Assembly (NCBI GenBank): GCA_021784535.1
Contig: JAJYHW010000013.1
Coordinates: 1 to 14,700 of the forward strand
DNA length: 14,700 nt
Source of the DNA: a bacterium
GTDB lineage: Bacteria > Patescibacteriota > Microgenomatia > Levybacterales > UBA12049
Direction of reading: 5' to 3'
Made by a program: the position numbers and the translations under genes. Under the pieces are notes generated by a model. It was not told where the DNA came from. It saw nothing but the letters and a program-made list of their open reading frames with translations, and did no database searches. This document shows, in pieces, positions 1 to 5,853 of this stretch (position 1 is its first letter; each line of letters begins with the position of its first letter).

Positions 1-30
1 AAAGAAATCAAATAGGAAATAGAGATCTGG

Positions 31-933
31 TTAGAACCAACCTTTGCTTTTTTTTTCTTCAGTTGAGTCGCCAGCCTCTTCTTTTTGTAGTGCTTCAAGG
101 AGCTCTTTTTGTTTGTGTGTCAGTTTTTTTGGAACGACAATTTTAATTTTTACATAATGGTCACCGCGTCCTCCTCCGCGAACACGTTGGACACCACGGC
201 CTGAGAGTCTAATCAGCGTATTGGGTTTGGTTCCTGCAGGGACGCGGATTTTGACAGAACCGTCAATGGTCTCAACTGACAGTTCTTTTCCCAGCGCAGC
301 ATCAGGATAAGAAATTTCTTCTTCGGTAATAATATCATAGCCTTCACGGCCAAATTTACTATCAGGTGTCACATCAACGACGATATCGTAGTCATCAAAT
401 CTGATACGGGAACCGCGGTCAACGCCTGCTGGAATTTTAATTTTTTGCTTCTTACCATTGATTTTTACCTCTTTTTCAGCTCCATGAACTGCGTCTTTGA
501 AACTAATGCTGATTGAATATACAGGGCGTCGCGGACGCGCCGCGCCGCCACCAAAGAATTGCTCGAAAATGTCAAATGGGTCTGAAAAACCGCCGAAATC
601 AAATCCTTGACCATTGGAGGAATAGGTGTAAGTAAACGGACCTTGCTGATTGCCAAATCCGCCAAAAGGTCCTCCTGCGCCTCCAAAAGGCCCCTGTCCT
701 GCGCCCTGTTCAAAAGCTTGATGACCGAATTGATCATAGGTTTTTCGTTTTTCTTCATTGGATAGAACCTCGTAGGCTTTGGTTACTTCTTTGAATTTTG
801 ATTCAGCCTCTTTGGTTTTATTACGGTCAGGATGATACTGTAGTGCAAGCTTGCGATATGCACTCTTTATTTCAGCTGCCGTCGCGTTTTTTGAAACGCC
901 CAGAATGTCATAGTAATCTTTGCTCTCTGCCAT
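31..933 (-). CDS. dnaJ: DnaJ-family co-chaperone (Hsp40) without zinc finger
   Basis: This 300-residue Hsp40 stimulates the ATPase of DnaK and delivers unfolded clients to it in the cytosol. The J domain covers residues 6-69, with the HPD triad at 34-36. A Gly/Phe-rich linker follows (about 75-125), then a C-terminal substrate-binding region (about 138-282) with the usual KIPAG and RVPAG strand motifs. The four CxxCxGxG zinc-finger repeats of classical DnaJ are absent (the protein has no cysteines), so it has type-II (CbpA/DnaJB-like) architecture. It is the last gene of hrcA-grpE-dnaK-dnaJ, 113 nt after dnaK. That gap holds a terminator-like hairpin and a -10 box placed for a leaderless mRNA, so it may also be transcribed on its own. 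The start is fixed by the MAESKDYYDILGV N-terminus. The family is certain. The gene name follows its operon position, and cbpA is the alternative. Confidence 0.95.
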   Translation of the reverse strand: MAESKDYYDILGVSKNATAAEIKSAYRKLALQYHPDRNKTKEAESKFKEVTKAYEVLSNEEKRKTYDQFGHQAFEQGAGQGPFGGAGGPFGGFGNQQGPFTYTYSSNGQGFDFGGFSDPFDIFEQFFGGGAARPRRPVYSISISFKDAVHGAEKEVKINGKKQKIKIPAGVDRGSRIRFDDYDIVVDVTPDSKFGREGYDIITEEEISYPDAALGKELSVETIDGSVKIRVPAGTKPNTLIRLSGRGVQRVRGGGRGDHYVKIKIVVPKKLTHKQKELLEALQKEEAGDSTEEKKSKGWF

Positions 934-942
934 AGGATTTTT

Positions 943-948
943 ATTATA
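943..948 (-). promoter_or_regulatory. -10 box upstream of dnaJ
   Basis: On the minus strand a perfect TATAAT ends 9 nt before the dnaJ ATG, which would give a leader of only a few bases. There is no good -35 at 17 nt (AAGCGC, part of the terminator-like stem). No Shine-Dalgarno sequence is visible. The assignment rests on the -10 match and its position, which matches other genes here. Confidence 0.45.
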
Positions 949-950
949 CT

Positions 951-971
951 AAAAAAGCGCCTTCAGCGCTT
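951..971 (-). terminator. Terminator-like hairpin between dnaK and dnaJ
   Basis: Read on the minus strand, arms AAGCGC and GCGCTT enclose the loop TGAAG and run directly into a T-tract (six T in total). This is the layout of an intrinsic terminator at the end of dnaK. The stem is only 6 bp, so termination is probably partial, which would lower dnaJ relative to dnaK. A dnaJ -10 box follows immediately. Confidence 0.5.
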
Positions 972-991
972 AATTTTCAATTTGCAATTTT

Positions 992-1049
992 TAATTTTCA
1001 ATCAAATTACAATTATCGAATGTTTCAGACATTGATTCATTGAAAATTA
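992..1049. repeat. Intergenic dyad repeat element, copy 1
   Basis: This AT-rich element is bounded by a perfect 11-bp inverted repeat (TAATTTTCAAT at 992-1002, ATTGAAAATTA at 1039-1049). The right arm includes the dnaK stop codon. An inner dyad AATGT-TTCAG-ACATT lies at 1019-1033. A 28-bp core at 1000-1027 matches 25 of 28 bases, in the same orientation, with the core of the element between nusA and infB. I know similar AT-rich intergenic repeats from Microgenomates genomes. The function is unknown; a dnaK mRNA 3' structure is possible. Confidence 0.6.
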
Positions 1050-2960
1050 TTCGACAACTTCGCCTTCAACAGGTTTCTCTTTATCATCTTTCTTTTCTGA
1101 GCCTTCTTCGTTAGTCTTTCCTTCTTCTTCCTTGCTTTCAATTTCTTCTTCTGCTTGTGTTTGCTGACCTTGTTGATAGGCTGCTTCTCCAATCTTTTGA
1201 AGTGCGTCTGAAAGCTCTTTTGTTTTTGATTCGATATCTTCTCTTGAGCCACTGTCAAGAATGTCCTTTAAGGCTTTACTTTTTTCTTCGATATCAGTCT
1301 TAATTTCAGCAGGAACTTTATCCCCGCCGTCCTTCAATGCTTTTTCAGCAGTAAAAATAAGCGCGTCAGCATGATTTCGTGCTTCAATCTTATTCTTTTT
1401 TTCTTCGTCTTCTTTCGCATGCATCTGGGCATCTTTTGTCATTTTTTCAACTTCTTCCTGGGAAAGTCCTGTTGAACCGGTAATTTTAATACTCTGTTCT
1501 TTACCGGATGCTTTATCTTTTGCGGTCACGCTCACAATACCGCTCGCGTCAATATCAAAAGTTACCTCAATTTGTGGGACGCCGCGTGGTGCCGGCGGAA
1601 TACCATCAAGAATAAATCTGCCTAAAGATTTATTATCGGCTGCCATTGGGCGCTCTCCCTGAAGCACATTAATTTCTACCTGTGTCTGATTGTCTGCAGC
1701 AGTTGAGAAGACTTGAGATTTGCTGGTTGGAATAGTTGTATTGCGGCTAATCAAAGGAGTGGAGACGCCGCCGAGTGTCTCAAGACCAAGAGTCAATGGA
1801 GTGACATCCAAAAGTAATACGTCTTTAACCTCACCGCCAAGAACTCCAGCTTGGACAGCTGCACCGATTGCGACAACTTCATCAGGATTGACAGACCGGT
1901 TTGGTTCTTTACCGAAGAATTTAGTGACTTCTGTAACTACTTTTGGCATACGGGTCATACCGCCTACCAAAATAATTTCATCTATATCTGAAACTTTTTT
2001 ATTTGCATCCTTCAGCGCCTTTTCAACCGGCTTGAGTGAATTTTGGATTAGCTCATCAACGATCTGTTCAAGTTTTGCGCGTGTCAAAGTCATGGTCAGA
2101 TGCAATGGGCCATCTTTGCCTTGCGTGATAAATGGCTGATTGATCTGCGCCTCTTGAGATGTTGAAAGTTCGATCTTTGCTTTTTCAGCAGATTCTTTCA
2201 AGCGCTGAAGTGCTTGCGGATCTTTTCTAAGATCAATCCCATTCTCTTTGTTAAATTCTTCTGCAATGTAATCAATAATCTTTTTGTCAAAATCATCTCC
2301 GCCAAGATGGGTGTCTCCATTGGTTGATTTCACTTCATATACACCGTCACCAAGTTCAAGGATTGATATATCAAATGTACCGCCACCAAGATCGTATACA
2401 GCAATAGTATGCGCATTCTTTTTGTCCAAGCCATATGCTAGCGCGGCGGCAGTCGGTTCGTTAATAATTCTCAATACTTCAAGTCCAGCAATTTCACCTG
2501 CTTGCTTGGTAGCTTGGCGTTCACTGTCATCAAAGTATGCGGGAACGGTAATAACCGCTTGCGTTACTTTGTCACCGAGATAAGATTCTGCGTCTGCTTT
2601 AATCTTTTGCAGAATCATCGCACTGACCTCCTGAGGTGTGTATGTTTTACCATCGACTTCAACAATAGCCATGTCGTCGCGACCGGCTTTGATAGTATAT
2701 GGCAGCCATTTGATATCTTCTTTAACCGTAGGGTCGCTAAATTTCTTTCCCATGAGACGCTTGATGGAAAACAGCGTCTCTTTTGGCTTAAGAACAAGCT
2801 GTCTTTTTGCTACATCACCAACGACATGGGTCTTTGGATCGACCACTGAAGGGATTGTATTGCGTCCTTCGGCTGAATGGATCACTTTTGGCGATCCGCC
2901 TTCCATGACAGCGACACATGAATTTGTTGTACCTAAATCAATTCCAATTATTTTTCCCAT
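1047..2960 (-). CDS. dnaK: Molecular chaperone DnaK (Hsp70)
   Basis: This 637-residue cytosolic Hsp70 is an ATP-driven holdase/foldase working with DnaJ and GrpE. The nucleotide-binding domain carries phosphate-1 loop IDLGTTNS near residue 7, INEPTAAALAYGLD near 165, phosphate-2 YDLGGGTFD near 190 and adenosine motif VGGMTRMP near 330. The conserved linker VLLLDVTPLTLGLE is followed by the beta-sandwich substrate domain, the helical lid and an acidic Glu/Lys tail ending EGEVVE. The length matches the family. The N-terminal quadrant contains the roughly 20-residue indel (after SIKRLMGKKF) present in E. coli-type DnaK and absent from the Bacillus protein. The start lies 4 nt after the grpE stop, so the two are translationally linked. 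It should be under the CIRCE-bearing hrcA promoter. Confidence 0.98.
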   Translation of the reverse strand: MGKIIGIDLGTTNSCVAVMEGGSPKVIHSAEGRNTIPSVVDPKTHVVGDVAKRQLVLKPKETLFSIKRLMGKKFSDPTVKEDIKWLPYTIKAGRDDMAIVEVDGKTYTPQEVSAMILQKIKADAESYLGDKVTQAVITVPAYFDDSERQATKQAGEIAGLEVLRIINEPTAAALAYGLDKKNAHTIAVYDLGGGTFDISILELGDGVYEVKSTNGDTHLGGDDFDKKIIDYIAEEFNKENGIDLRKDPQALQRLKESAEKAKIELSTSQEAQINQPFITQGKDGPLHLTMTLTRAKLEQIVDELIQNSLKPVEKALKDANKKVSDIDEIILVGGMTRMPKVVTEVTKFFGKEPNRSVNPDEVVAIGAAVQAGVLGGEVKDVLLLDVTPLTLGLETLGGVSTPLISRNTTIPTSKSQVFSTAADNQTQVEINVLQGERPMAADNKSLGRFILDGIPPAPRGVPQIEVTFDIDASGIVSVTAKDKASGKEQSIKITGSTGLSQEEVEKMTKDAQMHAKEDEEKKNKIEARNHADALIFTAEKALKDGGDKVPAEIKTDIEEKSKALKDILDSGSREDIESKTKELSDALQKIGEAAYQQGQQTQAEEEIESKEEEGKTNEEGSEKKDDKEKPVEGEVVE

Positions 2961-2964
2961 AATT

Positions 2965-3471
2965 TTATTTCTTTCCTACTTTCACCTGTGCGGGCCTGAG
3001 TATTTTATCATATAACATATATCCCGCACGTATTTCTTCCAGTACTTTATTTTCTTCTCCGGATTCGGTCGTGATGCATTCCATGATGTGCGGATTGAAA
3101 TCCTTACCGGCTGTTTCGATTTTTATCACTCCTTCAGCCTTTAATACATCAAGAAATTGTTGAATACTGACCTGAACGTTTTTGTCTTGGGTATGCTGAT
3201 ATACCAATATCAGTGTATCTAAAACAGTCAATATTCGCAAGAGCAAATCTTTGTTTGCTGAGCGGATCCATTCACTTTTTTCCTCCTGTACCCGTTTTTG
3301 CAAATTTTGGTAATCCGCAATTGCTCTTTTGTATTTATTTTCAAAGTCCTGAATTTGTTGTTTTAATCCTTCAAGCTCATCAACCACTTCATCAACTTCA
3401 TCGCCATTGCTTGCGTTTTTGTTGTTTTTATCTTCTAATAGCTCGTCATTCTGACCTTTCTGTTTCATCAT
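2965..3471 (-). CDS. grpE: GrpE nucleotide exchange factor
   Basis: This 168-residue protein is the ADP-release factor of DnaK. The N-terminal third is acidic and disordered. A long coiled-coil dimerisation helix follows (about residues 25-75, with the family motif YKRAIADYQNLQKR), then the four-helix bundle. The C-terminal beta wing contains DFNPHIMECITTESGEEN and ends in the family signature YMLYDKILRPAQVKV. The length is near normal. Two adjacent ATG codons (3471 and 3468) could serve as start. The gene lies 55 nt after hrcA and 4 nt before dnaK. A TAAAAT hexamer 6 nt before the ATG could be a weak -10, but no -35 is visible, so I assume transcription from the hrcA promoter. Confidence 0.95.
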   Translation of the reverse strand: MMKQKGQNDELLEDKNNKNASNGDEVDEVVDELEGLKQQIQDFENKYKRAIADYQNLQKRVQEEKSEWIRSANKDLLLRILTVLDTLILVYQHTQDKNVQVSIQQFLDVLKAEGVIKIETAGKDFNPHIMECITTESGEENKVLEEIRAGYMLYDKILRPAQVKVGKK

Positions 3472-3477
3472 TTTTAT

Positions 3478-3521
3478 ATTTTAAACTGTAATTTTGCACT
3501 TTGCACTTTAAATTTTAAACT
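3478..3521. repeat. AT-rich short repeats between hrcA and grpE
   Basis: ATTTTAAACT occurs at 3478-3487 and again at 3512-3521. Between them is a tandem pair of TTTGCAC (3493-3506). The composition resembles the other intergenic elements here, but the 28-bp core is not present. It may be a decayed relative. No function is evident. Confidence 0.35.
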
Positions 3522-3526
3522 TTTTT

Positions 3527-4258
3527 CTACCATCCTTTCGCACTCGTCTTAATCAAGTCTGCAAAATAACGGACTGTCGGGATAATTGATGTGTAATGTA
3601 ACCGTGCTGGTCCAAGAACTCCGATTCTCCCATGGACATTCATCGGTGTTGCATATTCGGTAAAAATGAATCCATATGGACCATGAAACCGACTTCCCAA
3701 TTCATCTTCAATCAACACATGAATATCTTCATCATCGTTTGTGTTGGCAAAGATATTTGCGAAACTGTCGTACTCATCAAGCGCCTCAAGAAGCGTCTTG
3801 GTGACATCAATATCAAAGAACTCGGGCATCTCAAGAATATTTGCGTATCCAGAACAATACAGTTCACCTTCATCAGTTGTTGCGACTGCCAAGGTGTTCG
3901 TTTTTTCTGCGAGCGAACGAGTTGCTTCTTTGAGAAACCGCTGCATGCGCTCGCGGTAATCCCATACTTTTTCCTTCAGGGCAACTTCTTCAACGGTTGA
4001 GAGCTCTTTTTCTTTCATAAGCTCACGGACATAGAATTTCATCCCCTGAGCTGTCGGGATCCGTCCTGCCGAAGAATGCGGTTTTTTGAGATAGCCATAC
4101 TCTGATAGTTTGACCATCTCATTGCGGATCGTCGCCGGACTTGCACTTAAGTTATGCTTTTTCTCAATTGTTTCTGATCCCACCGGTTCAGCTGTTTCGA
4201 TATATTCTTCGATAATGCTTCGAAGGATCTCGACTTGCCGCTGCGTTAAGTTATGCAT
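3527..4258 (-). CDS. hrcA: Heat-inducible transcription repressor HrcA (compact)
   Basis: HrcA binds CIRCE operators and represses the groE/dnaK operons. GroEL-type chaperones help fold it, so repression lifts when they are titrated by heat-damaged protein. The winged-helix domain is clear (about residues 1-80: LTQRQVEILRSIIEEYIETAEPVGS, then LSASPATIRNEM and the wing LKKPHSSAGRIPT). The C-terminus has the family ending GRIGVLGPARLHYTSIIPTVRY. At 243 residues it is about 100 shorter than textbook HrcA, with the loss in the central dimerisation/insert region. The open frame extends upstream to 4411, but the ATG at 4258 matches the family N-terminus and sits 7 nt behind a -10 box, so upstream codons should not be transcribed. 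It is the first gene of the operon, with its operator overlapping its start codon. Confidence 0.93.
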   Translation of the reverse strand: MHNLTQRQVEILRSIIEEYIETAEPVGSETIEKKHNLSASPATIRNEMVKLSEYGYLKKPHSSAGRIPTAQGMKFYVRELMKEKELSTVEEVALKEKVWDYRERMQRFLKEATRSLAEKTNTLAVATTDEGELYCSGYANILEMPEFFDIDVTKTLLEALDEYDSFANIFANTNDDEDIHVLIEDELGSRFHGPYGFIFTEYATPMNVHGRIGVLGPARLHYTSIIPTVRYFADLIKTSAKGW

Positions 4259-4284
4259 TAGCAATAATATAGCATGAGTGCCAA
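4258..4284 (-). promoter_or_regulatory. CIRCE-like HrcA operator
   Basis: On the minus strand TTGGCACTC, nine bases, then TATTGCTAA. The CIRCE consensus is TTAGCACTC-N9-GAGTGCTAA, so the halves match 8/9 and 7/9 with exact spacing. The element overlaps the -10 box and ends on the A of the hrcA ATG. A bound dimer would block RNA polymerase. The location in front of hrcA-grpE-dnaK-dnaJ is the classical one, so this is probably autoregulation despite the degenerate distal half. Confidence 0.8.
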
Positions 4285-4294
4285 TCCTTGTCAA
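4266..4294 (-). promoter_or_regulatory. Sigma-70-type promoter of the heat-shock operon
   Basis: On the minus strand a perfect -35 TTGACA (4294-4289), a 17-nt spacer and a -10 TATATT (4271-4266). The -10 ends 7 nt before the hrcA ATG, so transcription should begin at or within one or two bases of the start codon, giving a leaderless mRNA. No Shine-Dalgarno sequence is present. The CIRCE-like operator lies over the -10 and spacer. Confidence 0.85.
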
Positions 4295-4336
4295 GAACCC
4301 CTTGCTTTTGCACTTTTTTTTTGCCATGCTGAATAT

Positions 4337-5425
4337 GTGAAAAAGTATTTGCTGCCTATAGCTGTTTTCGTTCTTTTTATCGTTTCTTTTTTTGGTTTTA
4401 CTCCACAACAAAATCAGGCCTTTGCGCTTAATGTTGGCGACAATTGTTATGTCTCAAAAGGATGTGGAAGTAATACTTTAGTATGTGTTCCTGATGGTGC
4501 TTGCACAGGAATTGGAATTGCTAGACAATGTAATACAACTGGCATATGTCAACAAAAGAACAAACAAAATGGTTCTTGTAATCCAAATGCTTCAGTCTGT
4601 GATACCTCTGCAGGATTTGCATGTCAAAAAAGTAATTGTACTTCAGGAACTATTCTAGGTGTACGATGTACATACACTTGTCAAAAACAAGCAAAAGTAA
4701 CAACGGGAAAGCAATGCATAGGGAGTGGACAAGGAAATTGTGCATCTAGTCAAGACGCATGTCTTCCCGAGCCAAACTGTTATTTAGTTACATGCCCAAC
4801 TACATGCCAGAAAAAACCTTCCAACACGAATGGATCCTCTTGTACAGGAAATGGTAATAGTACATGTGGTAGTGTTAATGGAGTGCAATATACATGTGCT
4901 ATAAAACCTGGGTGTAACCTTATAACCTGTCCACACACCTGTCAACCACCATCTCAACCAAATAAAACCTGTACTGGTTCAGGACAAGGATCATGTTCAA
5001 CTGGATATACATGCCAGCCTGATCCAAATTGTAGTGGTATTACGTGTGGAAAGACTTGCCAAAAACCTAATGCTCCAACATCAAATCCAACCTTACCCCC
5101 TCCACCCCTTCCTCCATGTCAGCAGTGGGTTCATGGTCAATGTGTTTCTTTTCTATCAACATTTGGAAGTATTCCGACAAGTCCTTCAGGATTTATCAAG
5201 GTGTTATTTGATATATTACTGAGTGTCTCAGGAGGTATCGCACTGCTGCTGATTATCAAATCCGGATATCAACTGATGACCTCTCAGGGTAAACCGGAGC
5301 AGATGCAAGCAGGCAGGGATCAGCTCATTGCTGCGATTGTCGGTCTTGTTTTTTTGATTTTCTCATTTGTGGTTCTGCAGCTTATCGGATATGATATTCT
5401 GCATATTCCCGGATTTGGCAAATGA
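4337..5425 (+). CDS. Secreted cysteine-rich repeat protein with C-terminal VirB2/T4SS-pilin-like membrane domain
   Basis: With a GTG start this encodes 362 residues. They run as follows: signal peptide (about 1-30, KKYLLPIAVFVLFIVSF then QAFA), 32 cysteines, a Pro-rich linker and two hydrophobic helices near residues 286-315 and 330-352. The cysteines fall into five six-Cys modules plus one final pair. Modules 3-5 share spacing C-x7-C-xn-C-x5-C-x4-C-x3-C and begin with a GSGQG-like motif. The two-helix end, with a short charged loop (QGKPEQMQAGRDQ), resembles the VirB2/TrbC-like pilin proteins common in CPR genomes. I infer a membrane-anchored, disulphide-stabilised exodomain. The open frame reaches back to an ATG at 4274, but that start would add a non-signal sequence and lie inside the hrcA operator, so GTG is preferred. 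Codon use in the Cys-rich part is visibly more A/T-ending than in the membrane part. The function is unknown. Confidence 0.8.
   Translation: MKKYLLPIAVFVLFIVSFFGFTPQQNQAFALNVGDNCYVSKGCGSNTLVCVPDGACTGIGIARQCNTTGICQQKNKQNGSCNPNASVCDTSAGFACQKSNCTSGTILGVRCTYTCQKQAKVTTGKQCIGSGQGNCASSQDACLPEPNCYLVTCPTTCQKKPSNTNGSSCTGNGNSTCGSVNGVQYTCAIKPGCNLITCPHTCQPPSQPNKTCTGSGQGSCSTGYTCQPDPNCSGITCGKTCQKPNAPTSNPTLPPPPLPPCQQWVHGQCVSFLSTFGSIPTSPSGFIKVLFDILLSVSGGIALLLIIKSGYQLMTSQGKPEQMQAGRDQLIAAIVGLVFLIFSFVVLQLIGYDILHIPGFGK
4445..5059 (+). repeat. Five tandem six-cysteine protein modules
   Basis: The modules lie at about 4445-4549, 4577-4681, 4715-4807, 4841-4942 and 4970-5059. Cysteine gaps are 5/6/5/8/5, 6/7/4/9/3, 7/6/5/4/3, 7/9/5/4/3 and 7/5/5/4/3. 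Modules 3-5 are most alike (pattern CxGxGxxxC ... PxC ... TC ... TCQ), suggesting recent duplication. Modules 1-2 are more diverged. Confidence 0.75.
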
Positions 5426-5799
5426 GAAAGCATCGAAGACCGTTTATTTTACTTATCATCAGTATCCTTAGTTTTCTCGCGCTTGCGAGCCTTATTTTTT
5501 TCTTTCCGCCGTATACCAGCATGATGCCGCATTATCTGATACAGTCTCTTCCGTTTTCCCTGGGAAAATTTATTCAGGTTCCCTCGCTTTTGCTTTTTTT
5601 TGTGCTCCTTGCCTTTTTTCTTTTTACGACCGGTTCCTATATCCTCAAAAGCAAAAAACATGGAATTTTGATTGCAGGATTTGTTATCAGTTATCTGCTT
5701 CTTCGGCTTAATCACCTGACGAACCTTTTTTTTCTGATTCTCCTTTTTGCTCTTTTTGTTGTCCTTGAGCTGATGGTAAGTAGCAGAAAAGAAAAATAG
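5422..5799 (+). CDS. Small polytopic membrane protein, unknown function
   Basis: This encodes 125 residues, mostly hydrophobic, with about four predicted membrane helices (residues near 8-28, 52-72, 80-95 and 98-118) separated by short basic loops (SKKH, SSRKEK). The ATG overlaps the stop codon of the cysteine-rich gene as ATGA, so it should be translationally coupled to it. I know similar short, leucine/phenylalanine-rich hypothetical proteins with a PP motif after the first helix from Microgenomates genomes, but I cannot name a Pfam family. The coupling suggests it assembles with, or helps export or anchor, the upstream protein (inference). It ends 54 nt before nusA, with the nusA promoter lying in between. 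Confidence 0.75.
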   Translation: MRKHRRPFILLIISILSFLALASLIFFFPPYTSMMPHYLIQSLPFSLGKFIQVPSLLLFFVLLAFFLFTTGSYILKSKKHGILIAGFVISYLLLRLNHLTNLFFLILLFALFVVLELMVSSRKEK

Positions 5800-5815
5800 T
5801 CCTCTATCCCGGTAG

Positions 5816-5844
5816 TTGAAGCAAACCCCTGGATCTGGTATACT
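5816..5844 (+). promoter_or_regulatory. nusA promoter
   Basis: TTGAAG (-35, 4/6) at 5816-5821, a 17-nt spacer, then TATACT (-10, 5/6) at 5839-5844. The -10 ends 9 nt before the nusA ATG, predicting a leader of only about 2-3 nt. No Shine-Dalgarno motif is seen. This separates nusA from the upstream membrane-protein pair. Confidence 0.7.
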
Positions 5845-5853
5845 TAGTTCATT

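Noticed and set aside
1720..2849. Plus-strand open frames of about 100-140 residues opposite dnaK
   Set aside because: They are antisense to a fully conserved DnaK, with no recognisable protein and no promoter or Shine-Dalgarno. They are shadows of its codon pattern.
4302..4330. Promoter for the cysteine-rich gene (TTGCTT, 17 nt, CATGCT)
   Set aside because: Both hexamers match only 3 of 6 positions. A promoter must exist near here, but this one cannot be supported.
4274..4336. Upstream ATG (4274) for the cysteine-rich protein
   Set aside because: It would place a non-signal sequence before a clean signal peptide and lies inside the CIRCE-like element. GTG 4337 gives a standard signal peptide.
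4259..4411. N-terminal extension of hrcA to 4411
   Set aside because: The added residues do not resemble HrcA, and the region contains the promoter and operator. The family N-terminus and leaderless promoter fix the start at 4258.
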